Part shown: positions 40,416 to 52,159 of the stretch, piece after piece | Layout of the letters: each line of letters starts with the position of its first letter | Position numbering within the stretch: the stretch's first letter is position 1 | NCBI GenBank assembly: GCA_951799425.1 | Contig: OX637403.1 | Span: 31,784,811-31,848,810 of the forward strand | Direction of reading: 5' to 3' | DNA length: 64,000 nt | From: Ilex aquifolium | Taxonomy: Eukaryota > Streptophyta > Magnoliopsida > Aquifoliales > Aquifoliaceae | The notes under the pieces: generated by a model | What the model was told of the DNA's origin: nothing | Seen by the model: only the letters and a program-made list of their open reading frames with translations | Databases searched by the model: none | Translations under genes and position numbers: made by a program

Positions 40416-41617
40416 ATGAAGGTAAAATTTCCTTCTCTTTCTCAGAAAAATTTCCGATGTTTTTTGATAAACTAATAAAACCACGATCTTTGATGGGTTT
40501 CATTTTGCTTTCCATTTACATTGTCACATCGACCAAACCATATCTTTTGGGGGATTTTTTAAAGGGAAGTTCATGTTTGTGGGTTTTGTAGTTTCGATTG
40601 CATAGTTCAGATTTTTAAGGAGAATCAAGGGAGATAGTGAAATTACACCCTCATTTGGTTAGGAAGCATGAATCTTTCTCTGCTGTGCACTTCTTTCATG
40701 AACTCTGGTTTGATCAAGATTAGATTGTCATTTAGTAAAACTATGTTGGGCTCTGTTTAATACTTGGATGTCAATTACATGTATTCATGGCGGATCCGGT
40801 GCTGTTTATTAAAACAACATCGCTCTATTTAATAAAATAACGTCGTTTTGATGCAAACGACGCTGTTTTAATCAACACCACCTCTGCGTTGATTTTCTAA
40901 CGCTTATATCCCTTGGGAGCCTGCTGTGCTTTGTGTGTACCATCTGGGAGCTTGAGTGGGCTCCTACTCTTTTTGTTTCCTTTGGATAAATCAGAATCTT
41001 TTCAGAAGTCCAGTTTTTTTTTTTTGAAACAGTAAAAGAAAGTTTGTCTTTTGGTTTGATTATATTGTGAAAATTATTGGGGTGTTAGTCTTTTTGGCAT
41101 AGGAGTAACTGTTATTGGGCTTTATTGTTGCAGAAAGTGGTGCTGAAGTTAGATCTACATGATGGTAAAGAAAAACAAAAGGCCATGAAGACAGTGTGTA
41201 GCTTTTCAGGTACTCAATTGGTTGACACACACATGCAACTACTAATTAGTTTAGTGATCTGATTTCACTTGACCTCTATTTGGTTTAGGAATTGAATCAA
41301 TTTCTATAGACATGAAGGAGAAGAAATTAACCGTGGTCGGCGATATTGATCCAGTTCAGGTTGTTAGCAAACTGAGAAAATTGTGGCACACAGATATATT
41401 AACAGTTGGGCCAAAGGAAGCCGAAAAGAAGAAGGACGATGGAAAGAAAGATGAAGGTAAGAAGGATGAGGGAAAGAAAGATGATGATAAAAAGAAGGAT
41501 CAAAATGAACAGATTGCAGACCTTGTGAAGGCCTACAGAGCTTACAATCCTTACATGACACAGCATTACTATGTTTACAGTGTAGAGGAAAACCCAAATG
41601 CTTGTGTTATCTCTTAA
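40416..41617 (+). CDS. Heavy-metal-associated isoprenylated plant protein (HIPP), three exons
   Basis: Small HMA-fold protein of the HIPP family. Exons: 40416-40421 (only ATGAAG), 41134-41209 and 41289-41617, 411 nt or 136 aa. The HMA fold spans about residues 1-65 ([40 protein letters not shown]). The metal-binding CxxC is absent; its place reads [10 protein letters not shown], so metal binding is doubtful. A Lys/Asp-rich linker ([19 protein letters not shown]) follows, then a conserved [20 protein letters not shown] block. The C-terminus CVIS is a CaaX box, predicting prenylation and membrane attachment. The micro-exon start is typical of this family. It resembles Arabidopsis HIPPs of the HIPP16/HIPP39 type. 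Confidence 0.9.
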
Positions 41618-43366
41618 TTACTAAAAAAAAAAAACAGAGGATTTAGGAGATTTGTATTCATTGAGGGTGGATCTTAATCATGTTGAAGAACCAAATTGAG
41701 ACAATAAAAGGGAGGTTCAATTTACAGATGATGGTGGTTTTGGATGATTGATCCTAGTTAGTGTTACAGGCTACAGCAGATAAGGTGTATACACTATCCC
41801 ATGGAATAAATGTTGGAACTCAATGAGGATATTAACTTTATTTTTTATGAAAGATTGACAATATTTCATGGAAAAAAATGTTGGGGAAATTAGCATAATT
41901 ATACATAACTTTACTTAACAAAATAATATTCAGATCACAAACTAATAAGAATATGCAAATAAATATAAAATAACAATCAATTTAGAATAGAATAAAATAG
42001 ATACTATAAATTAGAAAGGGCTGGCCTGTGAGTCCGAGAGTCGTGTAAACACTATCTTAAAGCAACTGAGCCTCCCCGCGTGAGGGTACTGACGGACACC
42101 AGCGACTCCAAGATCAAACTCAGACGCTCGCAGCAGCACCTCCTCAATGGTCACGCCCACTGGAAGGAAGGGGTGAACCTGACTCGAATCGAAATTTCCC
42201 GAAGTAAACTAATACCAAATATTCGTAGGTATGCAAATGTAATAATAGGCAAAAAGAAATATGTAGAAAGAATAGCAACACTCGGTGGAAGAGAAGTATA
42301 TAGAAAAAATGGTAAAACTCCTCCTCCTCTATCCAAATCAGCCACTTTGTTTTATAGGCACCATCTTAATTACTCTTGAATAATATACTTTAAAATATAT
42401 TAGTATGTAATTGCCGGGCTATTAAGCCTATATTAATTTTATAATTAAATTGCATGAACATGCAAGAATTAAATTTCAATAGTAAAGTTTAAAACTGAAA
42501 AATTAATACAAAATAATTAGTTATGTAGTTTTTAAAACTTTTATTTTAATTTATTCTAACAAAAAATTGTATGAATAATTCAATGACTGTGATTAATTCA
42601 AATCAATGATGCAGCTTAAAATTTCCAAGTTTGGCACTATCAAAGAAGCATCCCCCCCCCCCCCCCCAACCCATTTTTTTCATGTTATGTTATTTGACTG
42701 CGATATACTACGCCAACAACCCAATAGATTTTCCAGGAGAAACTTCAACAATGCCAACAAAATCACCTCAGTGACGAGACTAAGTTGATTATTTACATAT
42801 CAATTTGTGGTTCAAATGAAGTCTACTAGGCCTTTTTGAATTGGGTCTGATTGGAAAATTAGAGGTCTATTGAATTGTATGCACTTGTTTTTTCTGCTTT
42901 ATTTCCTGGAAAACCTGTCAAAAGTTCCTTCTTTCCGTAAGTAATGGTCGTTGTTTGGCTCAGTCTTGACCAACTCATCGTTTACGGTATCGAATTTTTT
43001 TTTTTAATATTTTATCAACAGTTACATATCAAGTTAACATCTTTTAAAGATCAAGTTACAATTAGTTGAGATAATTCATGATCATACATGAATACCTCCA
43101 CAATTAATTGTAACTTCATATTTTAAAAGTTACAAATTCTATGTCAATCATAATATTTTAAGAACGATCATGTTTTTTGTTGTTGTAACTTATGCTGACC
43201 TCTATAATGCATGCATTCACTACAATGTTAACAAAACAATACGAGATATTATCATCCAATAACGTATCACTACATTCGCGAGTGAACCTCACATATGTGA
43301 ATGTGTTAGCTATATATACTTACGAACAAATTCTATTTGTAACTAATTTGAGGACTAATTCGGTTG
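41618..43366. other. Intergenic region with an unidentified GC-richer block
   Basis: The block at about 42010-42370 is less AT-rich than its surroundings and on the minus strand has CTATAAAACAAAGTGG, a TATA-like start. It may be part of an LTR or an old leader sequence. A 15-C run lies at about 42653. No gene is supported. Confidence 0.35.
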
Positions 43367-43499
43367 GAGCAATGTGATAGGAACCTAATGTATTGCAGCT
43401 ATTTAATTATTTGTGAGTTTCAAGGTTGGATGGAGCTCATTTTCTATCTAACGGCTGTAATTGATTAGATCTCTAAATTAAATCTAAATAACATTTTTC
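43367..43499. mobile_element. Foldback MITE, AATGCTAT family, copy 3
   Basis: It begins GAGCAATGTGATAGGAACCT and ends with TAAATCTAAATAACATTTTT. The inner GTGAGTTTCAAGGTTGGATG and TTAGATCTCTAAATTAAA blocks align with copy 1 at 16660-16770. Confidence 0.5.
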
Positions 43500-43798
43500 A
43501 ACTGATTATATATGATACATATATGAGTTGCAATTGATCCATTATACCTTTTACACTTTGGGAAACAGAAAAAAAAAATAATAATTTGGTAATCACCCCT
43601 TGGCGGATCGCCCACTCTTTACTTTTCCTTTAGATTGTGGTTCATCCTTCTTGTCGATCGCTAGTTCGCTCGTGTACTTGAGTCAATATAATTTATACCA
43701 GATTCAGTAATCAAAACTATTAATAGTCCTCATCCTCCGATAATAGTTAGCAGCACTGTTTCACTTTGAAAATTCAAACCTCAAGAACTCTACAGATC

Positions 43799-44473
43799 TC
43801 AGTGCGTAATCTTCTGCTTGCAACTTTGATCCTGAGCCTCCTGGCTTGTGATATTAACTGTCATGGTGCAATTCATTTCCACAACAACATTTCTCTTAAT
43901 GATCTTTAGTATCTTCACACGGCCACCGATACTTGTATAGCTGCTCACCGGCAATAGCCCTGAAAGCAGATCACCGCCGAGCCGCGGCACCGCCAGTATC
44001 CTCCCAACCATAACATCTACGGTAACATTCATTCGAAGTGTCCGTCCAGCCCTGGCATGCCCTGGCGGAGTCCGAGCCTCACCGACAACGTTACCATCAT
44101 AGTAAAGACTTGTTGTGACATTATTGAATTTGAAGGAAGCAACATTAGGATTCTTCACAGAAACATCGGCCAAAACCGTCAAGTTGGTACCTGAGGGAAG
44201 ATTAGTCATGTTTACAAGATCCAATCCTTCGATCTTCATTGAATTTATCTTCATCACCGGGTTTTTGACCCGAAAAACGGTGAAAACAAGAACCAATATG
44301 ATCACTGCCTGAATTAGCATAAGCGCGGTGATGCAGCCACAGCATTTGATATATTTCCGGTGGCGGTGGTGCCCCTTCAGTTCCATGGATATGGCGTCGT
44401 CTCCATCGACGACGACGACGTTGATCCGGTGGGACGCGGGGGCTAAGGGTCTAACTTGCTCTTTCTCTGCCAT
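43799..44473 (-). CDS. LEA_2 / NDR1-HIN1-like membrane protein, copy A
   Basis: The intronless 224-aa protein has the NHL/LEA_2 layout: a cytosolic tail of about 46 residues with conserved RPLAPASHR, one membrane segment (about 47-68, ITALMLIQAVIILVLVFTVF), then an outside beta-rich LEA_2 domain with LTVLADVSVKNPNVASFKF and a closing VVVEMNCTMTVNITSQ block. Members act at the plasma membrane in stress or defence responses; the exact role is unknown here. It resembles Arabidopsis At1g64065-type proteins. The first ATG of the frame is used; a TTATAAAAG motif lies at about 44588-44596 on the plus strand, a TATA candidate in reverse. Related copies lie at 48292-48498 and 49387-49974. Confidence 0.88.
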   Translation of the reverse strand: MAEKEQVRPLAPASHRINVVVVDGDDAISMELKGHHRHRKYIKCCGCITALMLIQAVIILVLVFTVFRVKNPVMKINSMKIEGLDLVNMTNLPSGTNLTVLADVSVKNPNVASFKFNNVTTSLYYDGNVVGEARTPPGHARAGRTLRMNVTVDVMVGRILAVPRLGGDLLSGLLPVSSYTSIGGRVKILKIIKRNVVVEMNCTMTVNITSQEAQDQSCKQKITH

Positions 44474-44599
44474 GGCTGAAGTTACAATGGGTGGTCAGTG
44501 GTCACAGGCTGGCTGTTCAGTGGTGGTATGTGAAAAGAAGAAGAAAGCTGAGCTTTACATTCCTTTTTTTTCTGAATGGTCCAACGTTATAAAAGAAGT

Positions 44600-45919
44600 A
44601 ACCATGGAGTCTTGTACTTTGTCCTAACTCCTAATTCTAAACGCGTTTACTCGGCTTTGAATAATGAATATTTTTTTTTTGAAAGTAGAATAATGAATAT
44701 TGACTTTGGACTTTTGTGCGAGAAGCTTCCTAAACGTTTACTAAGAAAGTATGAAGGCTTAATTACACAGAGGTCTCCAAAGAATATAATTTATCTTATT
44801 TTAGTCTCTAATATTTTTATTATATTATTTTAGTTCTTGAAGTATTGAATATATTTTTATATGATCCATTAAGTAGACAACGCCTTTAAGTAATATTTTT
44901 TATAAAAATTAATTATAATATAATTAATTAAATAATTATTACTAAATTTAATTATTGATTTATTTTACCCCTCTTAGAGTACATAATCTATCTTTTTTTA
45001 GGTATTTCTCTGGCTTTTTTAGACATTTCAAAGAAAGTAATATGTGGGTATTATTGACTTTATAATAATAATTAGAAAAAATATAGGAAATCAAATTTTT
45101 TTATAGATGTTGATATTTATAAGTAGTATAGATTAGCGCATTTTCAGTCCTTACCATTTTTTAGACTTATATTTAAATTAAGGTAAAAAGATACCAAAAA
45201 CCTTCCCAATCTTATATCCAAAACTATATCAAATGAAAGGATACTCTATTTTAAACTTAAATTTGGGAGATTCAAAACTTAGACCAAAAAATTTATCAGT
45301 AAAAAAATTTCTCTCTCTTCTTTTCACACTGCTTCAACTTTGTGTTTGTTCGTAGACCGCTCTTCAGGTAAACACACTCTCTCTTTATCTCTTTCTCCCT
45401 TCTTTTGTCACAAATGCACTATGTAGAGGAATCTATATATCTATAATATAAAATATGACAGACTTCAATAAGTCTATCTGACAGTCTCAAATAGACTCAT
45501 CCAACAGCCACCAACATCCCTCTCAAAACCATTCACATTGTACCATATCTTTAGACATGGGTTACCCCTTGTACATCTACATATGAATCTAACAATGATT
45601 AACTAGTGAGAAATTGTCACCTGTGCTAACCAACCCAAGTTTAAATGTCTTCTGGCTCAGGGTAAGTCTTTTCAAGAGTTTAAAGGGTTGTTCATTTTCA
45701 GATGCAACCTGAGGTCGAGTCTCCGGTCATACAGTAGTTCATTTTTCTCTCTCTCATTTCCCTAAGAATAAATTAGACTATCTATGTAATTGGTGAGGTG
45801 GGGGTATGGGTATAAATAAATGATGGGATTGGGTAATTGGTTTACATCCATTCTATACAAATTGAATTAATAAGAGTACTATTTGATTCCCTGATCGTTG
45901 GTTCCTTCCAAGATCTGGA
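44600..45919. other. AT-rich intergenic region
   Basis: No gene recognised. The part at 44751-44890 resembles the non-coding repeat type seen at 12105-12475. Confidence 0.4.
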
Positions 45920-46390
45920 TCCTTTAAGTTAATTTTGATGGAACAGTGTTTAGTGCAGAGGGTGCTATTGGTGTGGGTGTGGTAATTTGCGATGAAGCCT
46001 AAGAAGATAATTACTTTGGGTGAAGCGCAAATTACAGAGACTATTGTTGTAAAAGGAAGTTGTGTTTTTTGCTAGGCAGATTGGGTGTGATGAGATTGTG
46101 TTGAAAGCTGATTCATCTGTGATCATGAAGATGATGGACGATAATTCTGAGGATTTTTTCTCCCTTAGGCATTATTGTTACAGATGTTTAGCGCGTTCTG
46201 CGCATATTTATTTTTTCTTTATTGTCCACTGTTAGACAATCAAGAAATTGTATAGCATACCAGTTGGCTCAAAAAGCTAGATGTGGTGAAAATATTGATG
46301 TTTGGGAAGAGATGACACCAAATTTTTTTGATGCCATCAGATTTATCTTGTTAATATAATTTCTACTGTTTCGATTAAGAAAAAGAGAGT
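45920..46390 (+). mobile_element. Decayed RNase H-like (RVT_3) remnant
   Basis: Fragments in several frames read FDGTVFSAEGAIGVGVVI, EIVLKADSSVIMKMMDDNSE and VRQSRNCIAYQLAQKARCGE, in the order of an RVT_3/RNase H-like domain. Several stops and frame changes make it non-functional. It is the third such fragment here; origin from an L1-type LINE or a host RVT_3 gene cannot be separated. Confidence 0.55.
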
Positions 46391-46824
46391 ATTATTTGAT
46401 TCTATCATTTGTGTAACAAGTTTAGATCAAGATTGTGATAAGTTATAAGTCTATAATTATAATATCAAATTTATATTTGGATTAGGTAATAGTGTATGGT
46501 ATTAGATTGAAAATAACAAAAAAAAATATTGAGGGTTAAAGTTTGTATAATATGTAACTTTTATATGAAGGTGTGGATCTAGGCTTGTAAGGGTAATAAA
46601 TTCATTGTGTTTTTAATACTAAACTTGTTAAAAATAATATCATCTACCACATGGTATTCATTAATACATAATATTAAGTGTTAAATGACAATAATGAAGC
46701 TGATCGAGATTAATTACAAATTAATATTGGATCACTATAATCTAATCCAAACTTGATACTATATTACCATCTGAGTAAATTAACCTAATCATATCTCTTA
46801 ATATTTAAACCAAACATGCCCTAA

Positions 46825-47055
46825 TTAGGGATGAAACTTGGGCGGCCCAACCCAAAAAAATTAGAGCTTGGGTTGAGGTTTTTAAAACTTGGGTTGATCC
46901 TAGATTAAAAAATTTTAAACCAATTAAATTTGGATAATACTCGGGTTGAGGTTTCAGGTTACGGAATTGAACCCGAATCCAACCCAAATTAATAAAATCG
47001 GGCACAACCCAACAAATTATGAATCGGGCTCAACCCAACAAATAGGGCCCCTAAT
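46825..47055. mobile_element. hAT-like terminal fragment, GGGTTGAG-rich
   Basis: Starting at TAGGGATGAAACTTGGGCGG, the sequence carries CCAACCCAA, TTGGGTTGAGG and AACCCGAATCCAACC repeats like those in the 27-kb and 38-kb elements. A possible right end, CAGTTGCACCCCTAA, lies near 47656-47670, but flanks do not match, so limits are uncertain. Confidence 0.4.
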
Positions 47056-48291
47056 GGATGTGTGGGCATCCAAGTGTTAAACAGCGTCAAATGTGAAAAA
47101 AGAACGCAATTTCCCTTACCTAGGTTGATTTTAAAAGCTTATAATTATTTTCAGTGAGGTGAGACAAATGAAAGCATGAAATGCCTTCCTCCTTTGGTTA
47201 AACTTGTTTTTTTTTTTTTAATAATTAAAAAAGGGTGGAGACAAAAGAGAACATCCAAAGACCACCTCAATATACCTGACCGAGTCTGTTATAACTCTTG
47301 GGAATGAACTTAGCTAGGCTAGTACAACGATCAACCACCAAGCCCCAATGTGGACTACAAAACTTGAACCTCCAACCTCAGGATGAGAAATTTGGCCAGT
47401 ACCCCCCTGAACAACCCTACTCGGTGGTTCGTTTGGTTAAACTTCCCTCAATCAATATACTGTCATATTCTCAACAACAATTCATAAACTACATGAAAAA
47501 TTTGGGATCAAGGTTTTGATCGAAATAAGTAACAACTTTAATATACTCAAAATCAGACCAAAAATATAGTCTAAACTTAACTTAACCTACGCCCTGCCTT
47601 GAAACTATAATAAAAGCAATGCATTTTGTAAGGGCTTGAATTAGCCGTACCCATCAGTTGCACCCCTAATAATAAGTATTCATTTATGGGTTTATTTTAC
47701 ACATTTAATGGTTTTTTTTTTATATTATATGATTATATTATGTGTCGGTATCACCGTTACACTGAATATCTTTTGATTGAGATGAGTCGATCACCGGGCT
47801 GAGGGGCAGACTGATCCTTCTCTCTCCAGGAGGACTAAGAAATAGGACGGGCGTCGGGCAGCAATGAATGTGATCATACCGGACAGGATTAGCAGGTGCA
47901 ATATTGCTGTCCCGTAATCTACAAGGGAAAAGCACTCTATCAACTAAGTTCTCTTATTCTTTAAATATTGAAGAATAATTCGCTTGCAGCTTATGGTTTG
48001 TCAAGTTGCTTTGAATTTTGATGAACGGTTGAAGCTGACTCATAGTCGTTGTTGCCACATTTAAACGTCTCTGAGGTGCTTTCTCCAGATTGGTGCACAC
48101 AACCTCTGTTTTCAAAGTGTCCAAATAGTCTTATCCAAATGATAGACAAGTCTATAACCCGACACTTTCACATGACACAAATCCAAAAAACACCACCCAT
48201 TAATATGAATAATAAGTAAATCGGGTTAGTTTAAAGATAAATACTATGATTTTGAAATTTATGGTAGAAATTCAGAAAATATCCATCAAGA
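47056..48291. other. Intergenic region with tRNA-like relics
   Basis: Two minus-strand stretches look tRNA-derived. About 47340-47400 contains GGAGGTTCAAGTTTTG; about 47890-47955 contains CTTAGTTGATAGAGTG and a GTAGATTACGGGA block. Neither folds convincingly by eye. Both could be SINE heads. Confidence 0.3.
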
Positions 48292-48498
48292 TCACTTGCA
48301 AAGCAAATTGTGAATGGCTTGGCTCGTCAAATTAAGACTCATGGTGCAATTCATTATAGCAGTTTTGTGCTTTTTAATTATCTTAAAAGCATGCACTTCA
48401 CCCCTCAACTCAGCATAGCTTCTGATCATCTTCACCAACCCTGACTTGATTTCACTGCTTATATTCATATTAAGAGTTAAAACCAGCCATCTAAACAT
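48292..48498 (-). pseudogene. LEA_2 C-terminal relic
   Basis: The 68-codon frame ends HAFKIIKKHKTAIMNCTMSL plus NLTSQAIHNLLCK, aligning with the last third of the LEA_2 proteins on both sides (VIKKKKSADMNCIMSL in copy B, RNVVVEMNCTMTVNITSQ in copy A). The membrane segment and N-terminal half are missing upstream. It is probably a truncated tandem copy. Confidence 0.75.
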
Positions 48499-49386
48499 CC
48501 CCTATAAGTCTGTTCCAAGAGGGGTTGGGCTATGTTACCATCTATTGCCAGCCATAAATGCTGACTTAAATTATTGTGATTTATAGAAGTGTAAATTTCA
48601 AGGATACCCGCTATTGTTTTTAAAATATCACTGCCACCTGTCAAAGTTTGTCTTTAGCGGAATAGATGGAAATTCTATTTTTATATAATTACCCTTAACA
48701 AAAAAACTCTTTTTATTCATTAACCCTTAATAGAAAATTAAATTTCACTAATTAAAATTTAATTTTATTAAAATCAATTTTCAATTTCTTCAGTTTCATC
48801 AAATTTATCAATTTCATCAATTAATTTTATCCATTAACATTTACTTTCGTTATTTAAATATTAATTTCATCACACTACCACTATTCCTCGTAAATACCCT
48901 AGTTCCGGGGTTGATAGTTTCTCTTTGACTAGACCAGAGAGGGGATTAATCGAGGTGCTCGTAAACACGTTAAGACACCCATGACCATTAAAAAAAAAAA
49001 AAAAAAACATAACTCTTTATAGCAATTGTTGTGTATTCTACTTACCCGTTGCTGCTTTATGGTTGTATTATGCAGGTATATTTTTTCAATTTGTTATCTT
49101 TTAATCCTCGTTTCAAAAAGGGTAAAAGTGAAAGATAGAAACCAGATCTTCAGCACCAGAAAATGGAACGAACTCATGCATATATAATATGATGATGGCT
49201 TCCAATTTAACATTAAAACAGAAAATGAAACAATACCACTAAATAGAAAAGAACAAGTATTTATTATTCACATCTGGATATGCATATATAGTCTATATAT
49301 ATATTCCCACCAGAGTCTCTCAAGATGAAATAAACAACCAAACTTCAAACTCTCGATATAAATTTTGTGCTAGCTCTTGAAAGTTG
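48499..49386. other. Gap between LEA_2 relic and copy B
   Basis: AT-rich sequence with an 18-A run near 48990. No gene. Confidence 0.45.
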
Positions 49387-49974
49387 TCATTTGCAGTTCA
49401 AACCCTCAACTGCAGTTCTTGACGAAGTAAGCGACATGATACAGTTCATATCTGCAGATTTCTTCTTCTTGATCACCTTCATCAACTCTACTTTTCCACT
49501 CAATCTAGCTTGGCTTCTCAGCTCCAAAACCCCATTGCCAGTGTTTGAAGTACTCACATCTGCAATGATATATACTTTTTTCGTCGATCGAGCCTTGGCC
49601 CTTCCCTCCGGGATCACAAACTGCCCTACAGTCACCCCCCCGGATGTGATCGTGCCCATGCTGCTCTCAAATTTGTAGTGACCAAAATTAGTATTCTTTA
49701 CTGTCACTTGTGCTGTTATCCTTAGAGAGTCACCAACAGTGTCAATAGTGACAGTGCCAAACCTGACCTTAGGCGATTTGATGCGCATAACAGTGAGCGC
49801 AAATACGAGGATAATCACGGTCTGAAACACAGCAAACAAAGCAATATAGGCAAAGCATTTCAATCTTTTCTTCTTTTGAAGCTCCTTGGATTGCAAATAG
49901 CTCGATTCTACGTCGCTCCTTGGGACCTCCGTGGCCGGGGCTAGGGGATACACCTGCTGGTTCTTATCTGCCAT
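49387..49974 (-). CDS. LEA_2 / NDR1-HIN1-like membrane protein, copy B
   Basis: The intronless 195-aa protein has a tail starting MADKNQQVYPLAPATEVPRS, one membrane segment (about 41-63, FAYIALFAVFQTVIILVFAL) and an LEA_2 domain with ITAQVTVKNTNFGHYKFES and GRAKARSTKKVYIIADVS, closing with SADMNCIMSLTSSRTAVEG. The frame is open further upstream, to 50124, but the ATG at 49974 is chosen. It gives the same MA(E/D)K start as copy A, and a TATA box at about 50070 lies downstream of the extra in-frame ATG at about 50109, so that ATG would not be in the transcript. Confidence 0.87.
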   Translation of the reverse strand: MADKNQQVYPLAPATEVPRSDVESSYLQSKELQKKKRLKCFAYIALFAVFQTVIILVFALTVMRIKSPKVRFGTVTIDTVGDSLRITAQVTVKNTNFGHYKFESSMGTITSGGVTVGQFVIPEGRAKARSTKKVYIIADVSTSNTGNGVLELRSQARLSGKVELMKVIKKKKSADMNCIMSLTSSRTAVEGLNCK

Positions 49975-50068
49975 CTTTTCCGAAGGGTGATCAGGAAATT
50001 TTGGTACTATTCTTCTTTCAAGAACTTGATTATTTTCTACGGTGACAAACAAGGGACAATTATGTGTC

Positions 50069-50078
50069 CTATATATAG
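50069..50078 (-). promoter_or_regulatory. TATA box of LEA_2 copy B
   Basis: CTATATATAGG on the minus strand, about 95 bases upstream of the chosen ATG. It decides against the longer reading frame. Confidence 0.6.
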
Positions 50079-50124
50079 TCATTTTCAGATAGTTTGAGTT
50101 TTCAACGTACATAATAAGAGGCAA

Positions 50125-51215
50125 CTTCTTGGAAAATGTTCAAATTTTGACTTGTAGGATCTCATGATCTTTTGTAATGACCTTCGAGTTTATTAATATA
50201 ATACATAGTTTTGCATTATTTATAATAAAAGCTTCGATCCTACTCGTTAAAGAGAGGTTGTATTTTGACTGTTGGGTAAGAACGTGCAATCAGATTTCAA
50301 GTGTCCGAACCCAAAGTCAAGGCTGTCCTTGTCCAGAGGGTCGCGGTTTAATCATGTGACGTAACGATTAATGCTCAACAACCACACACACATATATATT
50401 CAGAATAGTTTTTTTTTCCTCTTAGGCAGCTTGAGATAATGTGCACTGATTCACAAGTTTTTTTGTTGCTTTTTATCACTCTACCAAAAAGTTCTTGCAC
50501 CCAAGTTTAAGCCCCAAAATCGTCCATCTTTCGCCCTACAACATTTGTTGGAAGAGTCTCGTGATTCAATGCTCAATATACAATTCTAAAACTCATACTC
50601 ATCTAAAAACTCAGTATATTAAGACACTTCAACATATTTTTTTTATTTCATGTGAGTTTTTCACACATGCAAGACTCAGCAATCTCTATCTCATATGTGA
50701 ACCAATAGGGCTTAAGTTTCCTTGAATTTTTTTTTTTTTTTTGGTATCATAGTTAAATCCATATATATCTTGTTTTGATACAACAAGAACAAAATGCTAA
50801 TGTGGGTCAACCTGAACGAAAATATTTTGTATCCCAAATGAATAGGAACTCTTAAATGAGTGAATCTCATTAAAAAAAAAAAAGTTAACAAAATTTCATT
50901 AATTCTAGGGTTTTTACTGATTTAAGATATAACTTGGGATTTCTACCATTATTACAATCCCTTTTTTTTTTGTTATAGGGTATTTAGGGTTATACCGACT
51001 ACTCCCTCGAGCTCAAGGGTTGGCCACCGTAACTTGAACCGATCTACAATATGTCCCTAAAAGGATAAGCGTGACTAGTCCTTAGGGGGTAATGAGAAGA
51101 AATTGAATTTGATATATCTGAATTATCAAAGGACAGACCTAATCACTGTACCACCCCAAAGGATTTATTCCAACCCAATTACGGACAGTGGACAACAACT
51201 CAAATTGAGCTAACG
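50125..51215. other. AT-rich intergenic region
   Basis: No gene recognised. A GGTTCAAGTTACG stretch on the minus strand near 51030 resembles a pol III B box without further support. Confidence 0.4.
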
Positions 51216-51824
51216 CAGGGTCGGCTCGAGACATTTTGTGGCCTAAAATGAAAACGATAAATGAAGCCTTTTATTTTTAATATTAATAATAAATCTAATT
51301 TTTTAAATACAAAAATATTAATTAAATTTGTATATTCAAATTTTTAATACTATATTTGAACTTGATGGTAAGAGAGAGAAAAAATAATTGAAAATTTATA
51401 ATGTTAAGTTTAAACTTGACTTTTTTGGAGGGTTAAGACTAGATTTTTTAGTAGTTTTACTTTTCCTGTTAGTTTTTTTTTCTTTTTAAAAAAAAAATAA
51501 AATAAATTTTAGGGTCTTTTAATTTCATGACTGAATTAATAGATCCAATTTATTTAAGTCGAAATCTTTTATTTAGATATGAATTAAAAAAAATTATTTA
51601 GATTGTTACTGCACACCTATAGATTATGGAGCCTTTCTTGAAGTGAGGCCTTAAATTTTTTTTGATTGAGTTATGTTTTTATAAGACTTTTTTTGTAGAA
51701 CTTAATGTATTTATGAATTTAATTTTTTTACATAGACTTTTATAATATCCTAAAAATTTAAAATCTTCCTTAAAAAGGAGGCTTAAAGTACAACATTTTT
51801 CAACAATACTGTTAAGCCGCCCTG
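51216..51824. mobile_element. Non-autonomous hAT-like element, CAGGG-CGGCT ends
   Basis: The 609-bp element begins CAGGGTCGGCTCGAGAC. The right end reverse-complemented reads CAGGGCGGCTTAACAG. Flanking octamers AGCTAACG (51208-51215) and AGCTGGCG (51825-51832) agree at 6 of 8. The interior is very AT-rich, with GAAGCC/GAGGCC sub-repeats and no reading frame. Confidence 0.65.
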
Positions 51825-52069
51825 AGCTGGCGTTATCTTACACTTTGTTTGACTTTGACCATTTCAAACTTTCTTATGTGGTGGACCCTTGTTTCCAGAA
51901 GCGAGGACTTTTTCTTTTTTGAATATCAGATGCGAGGACTTGGCTTTATAGTTGAAAGTTGAAACCCTGTATTCAGCATCAATTTTTTCCTCAAAATCAG
52001 GCTGCCCGAGAATAAAACGAAGTAAAAAAAACCTTTACACATGTTTGGTTCGTTCCCTGGCACTGACAT

Positions 52070-52074
52070 AAAAA
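52070..52074 (-). terminator. Pol III terminator of tRNA-Ala
   Basis: Five T on the minus strand, 11 bases after the tRNA 3' end. Confidence 0.7.
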
Positions 52075-52085
52075 GGAAATTCAGA

Positions 52086-52158
52086 TGGAGATGCGGGGTA
52101 TCGATCCCCGTGCCTCTCGCATGCTAAGCGAGCGCTCTACCATCTGAGCTACATCCCC
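52086..52158 (-). tRNA. tRNA-Ala (anticodon AGC)
   Basis: The 73-nt gene without intron folds into a full cloverleaf. The 7-bp acceptor stem GGGGATG/CATCTCC contains the G3-U70 wobble pair that marks alanine tRNAs. A box TAGCTCAGATGGTAGAG and B box GGGGATCGATACCCC are present, and the anticodon loop reads CTTAGCATG. The discriminator base is A, and CCA is not encoded. A T5 terminator follows, and a CAAAA motif lies just upstream, as is common for plant tRNA genes. Confidence 0.97.
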
Positions 52159-52159
52159 T

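Noticed and set aside
49975-50124. N-terminal extension of LEA_2 copy B
   Set aside because: It would start upstream of the TATA box and lacks similarity to family N-termini.
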